From assembly GCA_944389895.1 (NCBI GenBank), contig CALXOA010000118.1, positions 1-64,000 on the forward strand: a stretch of DNA of 64,000 bases. Reading direction: 5' to 3'. Each line of letters starts with the position of its first letter. Position 1 is the first letter of the stretch. This document shows, one piece after another, positions 51,872 to 60,269 of the stretch. This DNA comes from an uncultured Victivallis sp. GTDB taxonomy: Bacteria > Verrucomicrobiota > Lentisphaeria > Victivallales > Victivallaceae. The position numbers and the translations under genes are program-made. The notes beneath the pieces are model-generated. The model had not been told where the DNA came from, ran no database searches, and saw nothing but the letters and a program-made list of their open reading frames with translations.

Positions 51872-53749
51872 TCAAAAGAGAGTCAGCTGCCCGTCCCCGG
51901 ATTCCGGCTCCGGAGTATCTCCCCCGAGTTCCTTCAGGAACTCATCGAGTGCGACAATCCGGATTCCATGCTTGCGGGCGTTTCTGAGCTTGCCGCTCGA
52001 TTCATTGACATCGGCAGCCACCAGTACACTCAGGTTCGCAGTCACATCGTCGACCGGCTGATAGCCACCGGCAGCCGCAAGCTTCTGGTAATAGGAACGT
52101 TTCTCCGGCATTTTCCCGGTGAAACAGACGGTGGGTTTCCCCGTCGCAACATCCCCGGAGTGGATCAGCGTCACCGCCCCGAGCAGTTCATCGAGATAGT
52201 CCGACTGCGCGGCGAGTTCAGCGACAAGCGCTCCGGCGCGTTCCGGCCCGATGCCGGGAATCGCGGCCAGTTCGTCGGCGCTCATCCTCCGCAATCCGGC
52301 AAAATCGGTGTGCTCGAAAATCACCTTTGCCACGTTGACGCCGACATTCGGAATGTTCAACGCCGCCAGCATCTGGTAGTCGTTGACGACCCTGGCCTTG
52401 CCGATCTCCTCAATCAGGTTCGCGGCGGACTTCGCGGCGAAACCCTCGAGTTTCAGTATATCCATCACCTTGAGCTCAAAGATGTCGCAGAGGTGGCGTA
52501 CGCCGGACTTCTCCATCAGTTTGCGCAGCGTGGGTTCCCCGAGCCGCTCGATGCCGAGGCTCCGGACCGCGGCGGCAAGGCGCTGCAGCTCGGTTTCCGG
52601 ACACTCCGGATTCGGGCAGCAGAGCTCCGGGCCGCGACGAACCAGTTTCGCGCCGCAGGAAGGGCAGTTCTCGATCAACGGAGAACGACGCGCGCTTCCC
52701 GGAATCGACGAAACAATGCAGGGAATCACATCCCCTGCCCGTTCGACAATCACGGTGTCGCCGATCTCAACGCCGAGTTCGAGAATATTCTGCACATTGT
52801 GCAGCGTCGCCCGGCGGATTGTCGTACCGGAGATCTCGACCGGCTCCAGCTCCGCCACCGGCGTCAGGCAGTTCTTGCCGAAACTCCATTCGACGCCGAT
52901 CAGTTTCGTCTCTTTCCGGATGTTGGTGAATTTGAAGGCGATCTCTCCCCGCGGATGATGGGCGGTATTCCCCAGAGAAGCGGAATAGGCGGAATCGGCA
53001 AGTTTAACCACGATTCCATCCTGCGGATAAGGCAGAGCGCCCAGTTCAGCCCGAAGTTCCTCCCAGCGGGCGGAGAGCTCCCGGAGCCGGACCCGGTACG
53101 AGACAAGGTTGTAGTCGACCAGAGTGATCTTCGCGCCCTGCACCACCATTTCGCCGATCTCCTTGAGCCCCATGATTCCGGCGACGGCATTGCGGGAGTT
53201 CTTGTAAAAACCGCCGCCTTTGCGCCGGATGTGCGAATAGAGAGTTCTGAAATCATCCTCCCGGATCACCAGTTCGCCCCGCACCGGCCGATCGACCGGC
53301 CCGGTGTACCCGATGCTCTCCAACTCGATCAGCGGCAGTTTGTCGGTAACGTTCTCACCAAACTCACCATCCCCGCGGGTCGACAGGATCCGGCCGTCGA
53401 AATTCGCGGAGATCCCGTCGTACTTGGGTTCGACCAGAAACTCCTCATCTCCGCCGCGGGCGAACTTCTCCGCCCATTCGAGTACCTCCTTGAGAGAATA
53501 CGCCTTGTCGAGCGAAAGCATGGGCGTTTTGTGCCGTACCTTGCCGCTGCCGGCGACCTGCGGTGTGTAAACCCGGCTGAGCAACTCGTTTCCGGGATCA
53601 ATCCTCTGCAGCGCCCGGAGCAGTTCATCGTAGCGGACGTCCGGAATCTCCGGATCGCCCTCCTCCCAGTAACGGCGGTTGTGGTATTCGATCAGGGCGA
53701 CCAGTTCATCACGGTTCAGCCGGTCGGCGATGAAGTTTTTCGTATCCAT
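51872..53749 (-). CDS. ligA: NAD+-dependent DNA ligase
   Basis: 625 residues. Domain Ia (YHNRRYWEEGDPEIPDVRYDELL), adenylation domain with active-site Lys109 in VEPKYDG, OB fold, zinc finger (CPSCGAKL...CCPNPEC), helix-hairpin-helix repeats (LAAIPGIGPERAGALVAE) and a C-terminal BRCT domain (GKPTVCFTGKMPEKRSYYQKL). It seals nicks in replication and repair. Somewhat shorter than the usual 670 residues. AAGGAG eight bases upstream sets ATG 53749. It is convergent with the NSS gene and divergent from asd. Confidence 0.95.
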   Translation of the reverse strand: MDTKNFIADRLNRDELVALIEYHNRRYWEEGDPEIPDVRYDELLRALQRIDPGNELLSRVYTPQVAGSGKVRHKTPMLSLDKAYSLKEVLEWAEKFARGGDEEFLVEPKYDGISANFDGRILSTRGDGEFGENVTDKLPLIELESIGYTGPVDRPVRGELVIREDDFRTLYSHIRRKGGGFYKNSRNAVAGIMGLKEIGEMVVQGAKITLVDYNLVSYRVRLRELSARWEELRAELGALPYPQDGIVVKLADSAYSASLGNTAHHPRGEIAFKFTNIRKETKLIGVEWSFGKNCLTPVAELEPVEISGTTIRRATLHNVQNILELGVEIGDTVIVERAGDVIPCIVSSIPGSARRSPLIENCPSCGAKLVRRGPELCCPNPECPETELQRLAAAVRSLGIERLGEPTLRKLMEKSGVRHLCDIFELKVMDILKLEGFAAKSAANLIEEIGKARVVNDYQMLAALNIPNVGVNVAKVIFEHTDFAGLRRMSADELAAIPGIGPERAGALVAELAAQSDYLDELLGAVTLIHSGDVATGKPTVCFTGKMPEKRSYYQKLAAAGGYQPVDDVTANLSVLVAADVNESSGKLRNARKHGIRIVALDEFLKELGGDTPEPESGDGQLTLF

Positions 53750-53818
53750 AGCATGACTCCTTGGAGGGCACTGCACAGTAAAAGCAAAGTTTCATGAAGG
53801 AAAAAATATAACAGTCCA

Positions 53819-53846
53819 TTGTAATTTTTCAAGGCTGTTGTATATT
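53819..53846 (+). promoter_or_regulatory. Putative promoter of asd
   Basis: TTGTAA (53819-53824) and TATATT (53841-53846) with 16-base spacing in an AT-rich stretch, about 50 bases before the asd start. The short leader leaves no room for a lysine riboswitch. Confidence 0.6.
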
Positions 53847-53898
53847 ATTTGGATATGCATTTCTCTTCCAGAGAGTTTAAATAAGGAAACACAGACAG

Positions 53899-54903
53899 AT
53901 GGCAAACGGTTTCAATGTCGCAGTGGCAGGAGCCACCGGCGCAGTCGGCGTCGAGATGATCAAGACGCTCGAAAAGCGCAATTTCCCGGTCAGAAATCTG
54001 AAGCTCCTGGCTTCATCGCGGTCGGCGGGCAAGACCGCCAGGTTCAAAGGCGAGGATATCGTGATCGAGGAGATGACCGAGAAATCATTCCAGGGAGTCG
54101 ATATCGCACTGTTCAGCGCCGGTGGTGACATCTCGAAACAATTCCGCAAAGCCGTCGTAGACGCCGGAGCGGTGATGATCGACAACTCCAGCGCCTTCCG
54201 TATGGAGCCCGATGTGCCGCTGATCGTGCCCGAGGTCAATCCCGAGGATATCAAGCTTCACAAGGGGGTGATCGCCAACCCCAACTGCACCACGGCAATC
54301 ATGCTGGTTGCGGTTGCGCCGCTGCACCGCGCGAAGGGGCTCAAGCGGATCGTCGCGGCGACCTATCAGGCTGCCAGCGGCGCAGGGGCCAAGGGAATGG
54401 ATGAACTGCTCGTTCAGACGCGGCAGGTGCTCGACAACCAGCCGGTCGCCCCGAAAGCGTTCGCCCACCGTCTCGCTTTCAATCTGATTCCGCACATCGA
54501 TGTGTTCAACGACAACGGTTATACCAAGGAAGAGCTGAAAATGCTCAACGAGTCGCGCAAGATGCTCCATCTGCCGGACTTGCTGGTCTCCTGCACCTGC
54601 GTGCGGATTCCGGTGCTGCGCGCCCACTCCGAAGCGTTGAACCTCGAGTTCGAGAATGACATCACCCCGGAAGAGGCGCGGAAAATCCTCTCCACCGCTC
54701 CGGGAGTTCGTCTCGTGGATGACCCGGCGGCCAAGCGCTATCCGATGCCGCTGGACGCGACCGAAGAGTACGATGTTCTCGTCGGCCGCATCCGGCAGGA
54801 TATTTCGCGCCGCGACAAGCGTGGTCTGGACATCTTCGTCTCGGGCGACCAGGTGCTCAAGGGCGCCGCGCTCAATGCGGTTCAGATTGCTGAACTTCTG
54901 TAA
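53899..54903 (+). CDS. asd: Aspartate-semialdehyde dehydrogenase
   Basis: 334 residues. NADP-binding start VAVAGATGAVGVEMIKTLEKRNFP; catalytic Cys in IANPNCTTAIM; TYQAASGAGAKGMDELL; SCTCVRIPVLRAHSEAL with the conserved His. It reduces aspartyl phosphate to aspartate semialdehyde, the branch point to lysine, diaminopimelate, threonine and methionine. It has its own promoter (53819-53846) and terminator (54921-54957), so it is a single-gene unit. Confidence 0.96.
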   Translation: MANGFNVAVAGATGAVGVEMIKTLEKRNFPVRNLKLLASSRSAGKTARFKGEDIVIEEMTEKSFQGVDIALFSAGGDISKQFRKAVVDAGAVMIDNSSAFRMEPDVPLIVPEVNPEDIKLHKGVIANPNCTTAIMLVAVAPLHRAKGLKRIVAATYQAASGAGAKGMDELLVQTRQVLDNQPVAPKAFAHRLAFNLIPHIDVFNDNGYTKEELKMLNESRKMLHLPDLLVSCTCVRIPVLRAHSEALNLEFENDITPEEARKILSTAPGVRLVDDPAAKRYPMPLDATEEYDVLVGRIRQDISRRDKRGLDIFVSGDQVLKGAALNAVQIAELL

Positions 54904-54920
54904 AAAATACCGATATTCAA

Positions 54921-54957
54921 GCCGATCCGGAACAGAAACTTTCCGGATCGGCTTTTT
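54921..54957 (+). terminator. Rho-independent terminator of asd
   Basis: GCCGATCCGG (54921-54930) pairs with CCGGATCGGC (54943-54952), followed by TTTTT. Its 3' arm matches the tRNA-Lys terminator over 20 bases. Confidence 0.9.
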
Positions 54958-54977
54958 CATTTATCGGACTGAGCGGT

Positions 54978-55024
54978 AAAAAATCACACGGCGGCCCGGT
55001 TCATGAAAGGAAACCGGGCCGCCG
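54978..55024 (-). terminator. Probable terminator of the glnK-amtB operon
   Basis: A 13-bp perfect GC-rich stem (54989-55001 with 55012-55024) lies 21 bases after the amtB stop. On the minus strand a run of six T follows after five bases. It faces the asd terminator, so the two operons are separated from both sides. Confidence 0.7.
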
Positions 55025-55044
55025 GGGGATCTCATGAGGGAAAC

Positions 55045-56427
55045 TCACTGATTGGTGAAGAACTGAAATCCGGGGTAAGCCTCCATGCCGTGTTCACCGA
55101 GATCAAGCCCGCGGAGTTCCTCCTCTTCGCTGACCCGGATTCCCATCGTCAATTTCAGGACGTAGAAGATCAGAAAAGCACTTGGGAAAGCCACCGCCCC
55201 GCACGCCACGACGCCGGTCAGCTGGGTCAGGAAGGAGTACCCCAGTTCCGGGAAGGCGAACAAGCCGACCGCAAGAGTTCCCCAGACACCGTTGACCAGA
55301 TGGACCGACAGCGCGCCGACCGGATCATCAAGCTGCAGCCGATCGAAAATCAATACCGACGGCACCACGATGAAGCCGCCGATCAGGCCGATTGCGATCG
55401 AGGCGAGCGGGCTCACGCAATCTGCGCCGGCGGTGATCGCCACCAACCCGGCCAGACACCCGTTGAGCGTCATCGAGAGATCAGGCTTCTTCAGCAGGAT
55501 CATACTCATGATCATAGCACCGGTCACACCGGCACTGGCACCGAACATCGTCGTACAGAGGACGTAGGAAATTTTAGTCGGATCAGCATTCAGAACCGAT
55601 CCGCCGTTGAATCCGAACCAGCCTAGCCACAGGCAGAATACACCGATCGTGGCCAGCGGCATACTGTGCCCCATGATGGGCATCGCACGGCCACCGACAT
55701 ATTTTCCGATCCGGGGACCGAGCAGAATCACCCCCGCCAGAGCACCCCATCCACCGACGCTGTGGACAAAGGTCGAACCGGCGAAATCATGGAAGTTCAT
55801 TCCGGCCAGCCATCCGCCGCCCCACCCCCACGAACCGATCAAAGGATAGACGAACATCACATAAATCAGGGTAAACACCATGAAACTGGTCACCTTGACC
55901 CGTTCCGCGACTGCGCCGGAAACGATCGTCGCCGCCGTCGCGGCAAACATCCCCTGGAAAAAGAAGTCGCTCCAGTAAGTAAAGTCGCCACCGTTGTAGC
56001 CATATGCTTCCGCGGCAAGCGTAGCCGCCTCGTGCCCTTCGGCACCGGCCAGCAGCCGCATGGTACCGTCCCCCATGCCGAAGCCGGCGAACCCCAGCAC
56101 CCGGCCGAGAATCCAGTTCGCCTCACCCGGGTACATCAGAGAGAAACCGATCACCGCGTAAGAGAGGAAGCCGATCGCAGGAACCAGCGTATTCTTGAAC
56201 AGGATGTTCGTACAGTTCTTGGCCCGGCAGAGTCCGGATTCCACCGTCGCGAATCCGAGATGCATCAGGAAAACCAGCATCCCGCCGATCAGAATCCAGA
56301 TGTTGCTGATGGTGAAGAGCGCCTCCTTCGCGACAGCGGCGGCATCCGGAGTCGCCGGTTCGGCCGCCTGCAGCACCGGCAGGAACGCGGCACCTGCCAG
56401 AAAAATGAAAAAACAGTTTTTCTTCAT
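55045..56427 (-). CDS. amtB: Ammonium transporter AmtB
   Basis: 460 residues: a signal-like first segment (MKKNCFFIFLAGAAFLPVLQA), then 11 membrane helices. The twin His are in NFHDFAGSTFVHSVGG and ALSVHLVNGVWG. Other landmarks are LVFLMHLGFATVESGLCRAKNC and GGWGALAGVILLGPRIG. AmtB is a trimeric inner-membrane ammonium channel, blocked by GlnK when nitrogen is plentiful. It begins 56 bases after the PII gene, the standard glnK-amtB order. An in-frame codon at 56469 would add 14 unlikely residues; GGAGG lies before 56427. Confidence 0.95.
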   Translation of the reverse strand: MKKNCFFIFLAGAAFLPVLQAAEPATPDAAAVAKEALFTISNIWILIGGMLVFLMHLGFATVESGLCRAKNCTNILFKNTLVPAIGFLSYAVIGFSLMYPGEANWILGRVLGFAGFGMGDGTMRLLAGAEGHEAATLAAEAYGYNGGDFTYWSDFFFQGMFAATAATIVSGAVAERVKVTSFMVFTLIYVMFVYPLIGSWGWGGGWLAGMNFHDFAGSTFVHSVGGWGALAGVILLGPRIGKYVGGRAMPIMGHSMPLATIGVFCLWLGWFGFNGGSVLNADPTKISYVLCTTMFGASAGVTGAMIMSMILLKKPDLSMTLNGCLAGLVAITAGADCVSPLASIAIGLIGGFIVVPSVLIFDRLQLDDPVGALSVHLVNGVWGTLAVGLFAFPELGYSFLTQLTGVVACGAVAFPSAFLIFYVLKLTMGIRVSEEEELRGLDLGEHGMEAYPGFQFFTNQ

Positions 56428-56483
56428 GATGGAACAACCTCCGTTCCGTTGAGAGTTTTTTTCAGTCATATGGATTGTTTCTT

Positions 56484-56825
56484 CTAACCGATCGCATCCA
56501 TTCCGGTCTCACCGGTACGGATCCGGATGCACTGCTCCATCGGCAGCACGAAAATCTTACCGTCGCCGATGCGGCCGGTTCTGGCTCCGGCAATGATACC
56601 GTCGATCGTCGGCTGAACGTATTCATCATTGACCCCGATGGCAATGCGCACTTTCTTCAGCAGATTCACCTCACAGATCGCGCCGCGGTAGGCGGAAACG
56701 TACCCCTTCTGCTGTCCGCACCCCAGTGCATTGCTGATGGAGAGCTTGAAGATGTTGCGTTTGTAAAGTTCCTGTTTCACCGCATTGAGTCTTTCCGGCT
56801 TGATGTAGGCGATGACGAGTTTCAT
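56484..56825 (-). CDS. glnK: PII nitrogen-regulatory protein (GlnK type) lacking Tyr51
   Basis: 113 residues. LVIAYIKPERLNAVKQEL, the T-loop LGCGQQKGYVSAYRGAICEVNLLKK (residues 34-58, quoted by parts), and the C-terminal GRIGDGKIFVLPMEQCIRIRTGE with ATP-binding residues. PII proteins bind ATP/ADP and 2-oxoglutarate and plug AmtB. At residue 51, where enterobacterial proteins carry the uridylylated Tyr (RGAEYMV), this one has Cys51 (RGAICEV), so classical uridylylation is not possible. It is promoter-proximal to amtB, with a sigma-54 type promoter upstream. Confidence 0.94.
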   Translation of the reverse strand: MKLVIAYIKPERLNAVKQELYKRNIFKLSISNALGCGQQKGYVSAYRGAICEVNLLKKVRIAIGVNDEYVQPTIDGIIAGARTGRIGDGKIFVLPMEQCIRIRTGETGMDAIG

Positions 56826-56872
56826 GTTGCACCTGTCTTTCTTGAATGTTTACGGGGTACGACAAGAGATAA

Positions 56873-56887
56873 GCAAACCGCATGCCA
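56873..56887 (-). promoter_or_regulatory. Sigma-54 type (-24/-12) promoter of glnK-amtB
   Basis: On the minus strand TGGCAT, five bases, then TTGC (followed by T): a clear match to the TGGCAc-N5-TTGC pattern. The start would be near 56861, about 36 bases before the glnK start codon. Nitrogen control by an NtrC-type activator is implied. Confidence 0.75.
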
Positions 56888-56934
56888 GTTTCAGAAAATA
56901 AACTTTAAGATATTTGAAATAAGAATCTTACAGC

Positions 56935-56956
56935 AAATCAACATCAGAGTTGATTT
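56935..56956. promoter_or_regulatory. 22-base palindrome upstream of the sigma-54 promoter (candidate enhancer site)
   Basis: AAATCAAC (56935-56942) and GTTGATTT (56949-56956) are perfect inverted copies around ATCAGA. The centre is about 85 bases upstream of the predicted glnK start, the usual distance for an enhancer-binding protein. The gap 56826-57162 holds otherwise only the promoter at 57024-57051. Confidence 0.6.
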
Positions 56957-57023
56957 TACAAAATTTTCCAAACTCCCGCCTGCCGGCGACGGAAATTGTA
57001 AAGAAAAACCCCGGAGTGACCGT

Positions 57024-57051
57024 TTGACAACCGCCGTTTCCATGATATTTT
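57024..57051 (+). promoter_or_regulatory. Putative sigma-70 promoter of the 57163 gene
   Basis: TTGACA (57024-57029) and TATTTT (57046-57051) with 16-base spacing, about 110 bases before the start codon. Confidence 0.55.
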
Positions 57052-57162
57052 AACCGGAGTGGTGAAACGACATTCGTTTCCCAATCAACGAAATCGCGGC
57101 CAAGCTCCCCGGGCTCCCCGGAACGGCTGCGGATTCAGGGACAATATGGGAGGGTCGGAATC

Positions 57163-57690
57163 ATGAAAATTGAAATCGGGCTGCTGCTGACGGCGATGTT
57201 GTGCGCAGTACAGCTTCAGGGCGTTTCTCTGCGCAACGGCGACATGGAGACTCAGGGGCACTGGGCCAGCTGGGTACCGACCGGCAGCAAAAGTGTGATC
57301 TCCTACGTCACCGAAGGAGTGCACGGTGGCAAAATGGCGATGAAACTCGATGCAACCGCCGCACAGCGTACCAACATCTTCCAGTCGAACCTCGCAAGTT
57401 TCGAGATCGGAAAAAGTTACCGGATCAGCGGTTACATCAAGGCCGACAAGGCGGAAAAGGTCAAGGTTCAGATCCGCCGCATCGCGCCGCCTTATCTCTA
57501 TTTCGCCTCTGAAACCTTCGAAGTCGGGCCGGAATGGAAACCATTTGCGATTGAATGCACGATCGGTGAAAAATTCGTTGCAAAGGAGTTCTGCTTCATG
57601 ATCGATCTCAACGGGGGCACGAACTACTATTTCGATGATTTCACGGTCGAAGAAATCGAAAAACCGGCCACCGGTGGGGAAGCCGAATAA
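57163..57690 (+). CDS. Small secreted carbohydrate-binding-like protein (CBM4/9 look)
   Basis: 175 residues. Signal peptide MKIEIGLLLTAMLCAVQLQG, then one jelly-roll domain: SLRNGDMETQGHWASWVPTG, VHGGKMAMKLDATA, GKSYRISGYIKADKAEKVKVQI, and an aromatic-rich end NYYFDDFTVEEI. This order of motifs is that of CBM4/9 and related modules, but no enzyme is attached. It may bind polysaccharide or be a surface protein. A glycosyltransferase gene starts 10 bases after it. Confidence 0.75.
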   Translation: MKIEIGLLLTAMLCAVQLQGVSLRNGDMETQGHWASWVPTGSKSVISYVTEGVHGGKMAMKLDATAAQRTNIFQSNLASFEIGKSYRISGYIKADKAEKVKVQIRRIAPPYLYFASETFEVGPEWKPFAIECTIGEKFVAKEFCFMIDLNGGTNYYFDDFTVEEIEKPATGGEAE

Positions 57691-57700
57691 CGTCTTTTCC

Positions 57701-58744
57701 ATGAGTCCGCAACTCGGCATCTACACCCGTTACAACGAACTGGGCGCTTCCAGCCGGTTGCGGTACTATCTGTTTCGCAGGGCATTTGAAAAGGCGCATT
57801 TTGAAGTTGCCTTTCATCCGTTTTTTTCTTCGGAATATCTGCGAAAACTCTATGCGACCGGTCGGCGGCCGCGGCTGTCGGCGGCCACGGCTCTGCTCCG
57901 ACGCCTCACGTTGCTGCCGCGCCTCGAAGAGAATCTGCTGATCGAATATGAACTGTTGCCGGAACTCCCGGCTACCTGGGAGTTGCGGATGCTCCGCAAT
58001 CACCGGTACGTACTCAATTTTGACGACAACGTCTGGGAGAAATACGCCGCGCGCCCCCATCTTGCCGGAAAATATGACGAACTGGTCCGCCACGCCGCCG
58101 GCGTGATCGTCGCCAACGATTTTCTGGCCGATCGGATCGCCTCTCTCAATACGAACCGGATCAAGATTCCAACCGTCGTCGACCTGGACCGCTACCACGC
58201 AACGGAGAACGGCAAATTCGAACGCTTCACCGTTGCCTGGATCGGCACCCCGGTAACTTACGCCTATCTCGAAGCCCATGCCGCACATCTGGCGGCGATG
58301 GCGGCGGCCGTCGACTTTGAACTGCTGGTGATCGCACGCCGCGAACTTTCCAGACGGCGCCTGCCCGGCGTCAGAATGCGTTTCGCCGACTGGTCGATCG
58401 AAACGGAAACGGAACTTCTGGCCCGCAGTCATGTCGGCATCATGCCGCTCTCCGACGATCCATTCTCCCGGGGGAAATCGGCATTCAAACTGATCCAATA
58501 CCTTGCGGCAGGCATACCGGCAATCGCCAGCAGAATCGGTGAAAATCGTCAGGTGCTCCGCGACGGCGAAACCGGCTTCTTCGCCGATACGCCGCGGGAG
58601 TGGGCCGACGCACTGCTCCGGCTGGCCGGAGATTCCCGGCTGCGCGAAGAGATGGCGAAACAATCACGCCGGGTCGCCTTCGATTATTCGCTGCAGAAAT
58701 ACGGACCGATCGAAGCGGAATTTCTCTCCGCGTCCTTCCGTTGA
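57701..58744 (+). CDS. GT4-type glycosyltransferase
   Basis: 347 residues, GT-B fold. N-terminal acceptor domain: GIYTRYNELGASSRLRYYLF and RNHRYVLNFDDNVWEKYA. The C-terminal donor domain has FTVAWIGTPVTYAYL, SHVGIMPLSDDPFSRGKSAFKLIQYLAAG and SRIGENRQVLRDGETGFFAD, the last two carrying the EX7E-type nucleotide-sugar region in modified form. It probably transfers a sugar in LPS or exopolysaccharide synthesis at the inner membrane. ATG 57701 lacks a strong ribosome site, so coupling to the upstream gene is likely. Donor and acceptor are unknown. Confidence 0.85.
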   Translation: MSPQLGIYTRYNELGASSRLRYYLFRRAFEKAHFEVAFHPFFSSEYLRKLYATGRRPRLSAATALLRRLTLLPRLEENLLIEYELLPELPATWELRMLRNHRYVLNFDDNVWEKYAARPHLAGKYDELVRHAAGVIVANDFLADRIASLNTNRIKIPTVVDLDRYHATENGKFERFTVAWIGTPVTYAYLEAHAAHLAAMAAAVDFELLVIARRELSRRRLPGVRMRFADWSIETETELLARSHVGIMPLSDDPFSRGKSAFKLIQYLAAGIPAIASRIGENRQVLRDGETGFFADTPREWADALLRLAGDSRLREEMAKQSRRVAFDYSLQKYGPIEAEFLSASFR

Positions 58745-59662
58745 TCAGACCAGAATGCGCATCAAAAGCGGAATGGTCAACAGAGACAGAAGAGTCGTCA
58801 TCACGATCGCCTGGCCGGCAAATTCATAGTCTCCGCCATACCGTTTTGCGACCAGAACCGAACTCGACGCGGCCGGCATCAGCGCCACCACCGCGCTGGT
58901 CTGATAGACGTCGACCGGAAGTGGAAGCAGTTTCAATAACAGGACAATCACCACCGGAATCGCCAATAACCGCACTGCGGCAATGTAGAACATGTCGTGC
59001 CAGTGGCGCAACATCCCCCGGAAGCAGCCCACCAGCGCGACACCGATGATCACCAGCATGAAGGGAACCGTTACATCGCCGAGGTACTTGAAGGTATAGG
59101 CCAGCGGTTCCGGAATCGGAATGTGCAGAAAACAGACCAGCAGCGCAGCAACCACCGCCGCAACATTGATCGACAGAATGCTTCGAAGCGCTCCGCCCCA
59201 AGAACCGTTCCCGGACAATGTCATCACGCCGACGGTCCAGAAGCCGATGGTCGAACCGACATTCATCAACAGAAGCAGTGCGACATGGCGTTCTCCCCAG
59301 AGGTTTTCCAGGATGATGATCGGCAGAAAAACGTAATTGTTGATCGCACAGATATGGTGGAAAGTACCTTCCCGTTCCGGTGTCCGCAAACGCATCCAGC
59401 GTTTCAGCCACCAGCCTGCGGCAGCTCCCAGCAGCATGATCGTCAACCCGAGCAGCGGCATCACCCAGAGTTCGGAAAGATTGTCCGGATTGAAATTGCG
59501 GGTGATCGTCGAAAACGTCAGCATCGGAAAGAACAGGTCCAGCGTCAGGCGGGACAACCGCCCGAGATCGTTGGACTTGATCATCCGGAGCCGCCACGCC
59601 AGCGCACCGACACCGAACACGAGAAACGTCTCGAGAATGGAGACGAAAACTTGATACATCAT
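58745..59662 (-). CDS. AEC-family (auxin efflux carrier-like) transporter
   Basis: 305 residues with about 10 membrane helices. LETFLVFGVGALAWRLRMI starts it; NNYVFLPIIILENLWG in helix 4 and VDVYQTSAVVALMPAASSSVLVAKRYGG with AGQAIVMTTLLSLLTIPLL at the end are typical of the family. Bacterial members move malate, malonate or similar acids. It ends exactly where the convergent glycosyltransferase gene ends. The rpsT terminator separates it from rpsT. Confidence 0.88.
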   Translation of the reverse strand: MMYQVFVSILETFLVFGVGALAWRLRMIKSNDLGRLSRLTLDLFFPMLTFSTITRNFNPDNLSELWVMPLLGLTIMLLGAAAGWWLKRWMRLRTPEREGTFHHICAINNYVFLPIIILENLWGERHVALLLLMNVGSTIGFWTVGVMTLSGNGSWGGALRSILSINVAAVVAALLVCFLHIPIPEPLAYTFKYLGDVTVPFMLVIIGVALVGCFRGMLRHWHDMFYIAAVRLLAIPVVIVLLLKLLPLPVDVYQTSAVVALMPAASSSVLVAKRYGGDYEFAGQAIVMTTLLSLLTIPLLMRILV

Positions 59663-59680
59663 GGCAGATCAGAAAAATGG

Positions 59681-59738
59681 AAAACAAAAACGGCGTTCCT
59701 TTGTCCCGCGTGATTCCGGGCGAGGAGGAACGCCGTTT
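59681..59738 (-). terminator. Rho-independent terminator of rpsT
   Basis: A 13-bp perfect stem (59726-59738 with 59688-59700 on the minus strand) encloses a 25-base loop that can form a small inner hairpin (CCCG/CGGG). A T-rich TTTTTGTTTT follows on the minus strand. Confidence 0.85.
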
Positions 59739-59758
59739 CGGACTCCAATCGACAACAG

Positions 59759-60025
59759 TTACTTGGCGAGGGAGTTCAACAGCTTGTCAACCTGAGATTT
59801 CTTGTTGGCAACGCGGTTCGCATGAATGGTGCCGACCTTGGCGGCCTTGTCGAGACGACTGCTGAACCGTTTGGCCAGCTCGGCGGCGCCGGCGGCTTCT
59901 CCGGCGGCCACGGCGGCACGCAGCTTCTTCTCGAGGGTCTTGAGTTCGCTGGTGCGGATACGGTTGCGAAGGTTGGCCTGCTGACTGGTGCGCAGACGCT
60001 TGAGAGCGGATTTGGTGTGAGCCAT
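59759..60025 (-). CDS. rpsT: 30S ribosomal protein S20
   Basis: 88 residues, highly basic and helical: MAHTKSALKRLRTSQQANLR, NRIRTSELKTLEKKLRAAV, and RLDKAAKVGTIHANRVANKKSQVDKLL. S20 binds 16S rRNA early in 30S assembly. It is a single-gene unit with its own promoter (60096-60123) and a strong terminator (59681-59738). Confidence 0.96.
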   Translation of the reverse strand: MAHTKSALKRLRTSQQANLRNRIRTSELKTLEKKLRAAVAAGEAAGAAELAKRFSSRLDKAAKVGTIHANRVANKKSQVDKLLNSLAK

Positions 60026-60095
60026 TTTCTTCTTTTTTCCTTAACAGTTTTCGCGCTATCAAAAACGTTTCAAACATAATCAATACGAGTATCAG

Positions 60096-60123
60096 AAGAT
60101 ACCACATTTTTGCCGTTTTTCAA
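60096..60123 (-). promoter_or_regulatory. Putative promoter of rpsT
   Basis: Minus strand TTGAAA (60123-60118) and TATCTT (60101-60096) with 16-base spacing, about 70 bases upstream of the rpsT start. Confidence 0.55.
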
Positions 60124-60183
60124 GGGGAAACGGAGAAAAAAAAGCGATTTTGACGGATGATCACAGGATTTTCGGCGACGGAA

Positions 60184-60212
60184 TTGAAAAAAACGATCCG
60201 AAGTTGTATTTT
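60184..60212 (+). promoter_or_regulatory. Putative promoter of galE
   Basis: TTGAAA (60184-60189) and TATTTT (60207-60212) with 17-base spacing, about 57 bases before the galE start. Confidence 0.55.
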
Positions 60213-60269
60213 AAATAGAAAATCCGTAAAATTTGTTTTCCACCCCAAGCCTGAAGGAGAAGTTCAGAA

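Noticed and set aside
51968-53797. 609-codon open frame on the plus strand
   Set aside because: It is antisense to ligA, whose motifs are complete on the minus strand. The translated plus-strand frame shows no recognisable domain; long antisense frames are common in GC-rich DNA.
53750-53898. Possible lysine riboswitch before asd
   Set aside because: The promoter leaves a leader of only about 50 bases, too short for that element.
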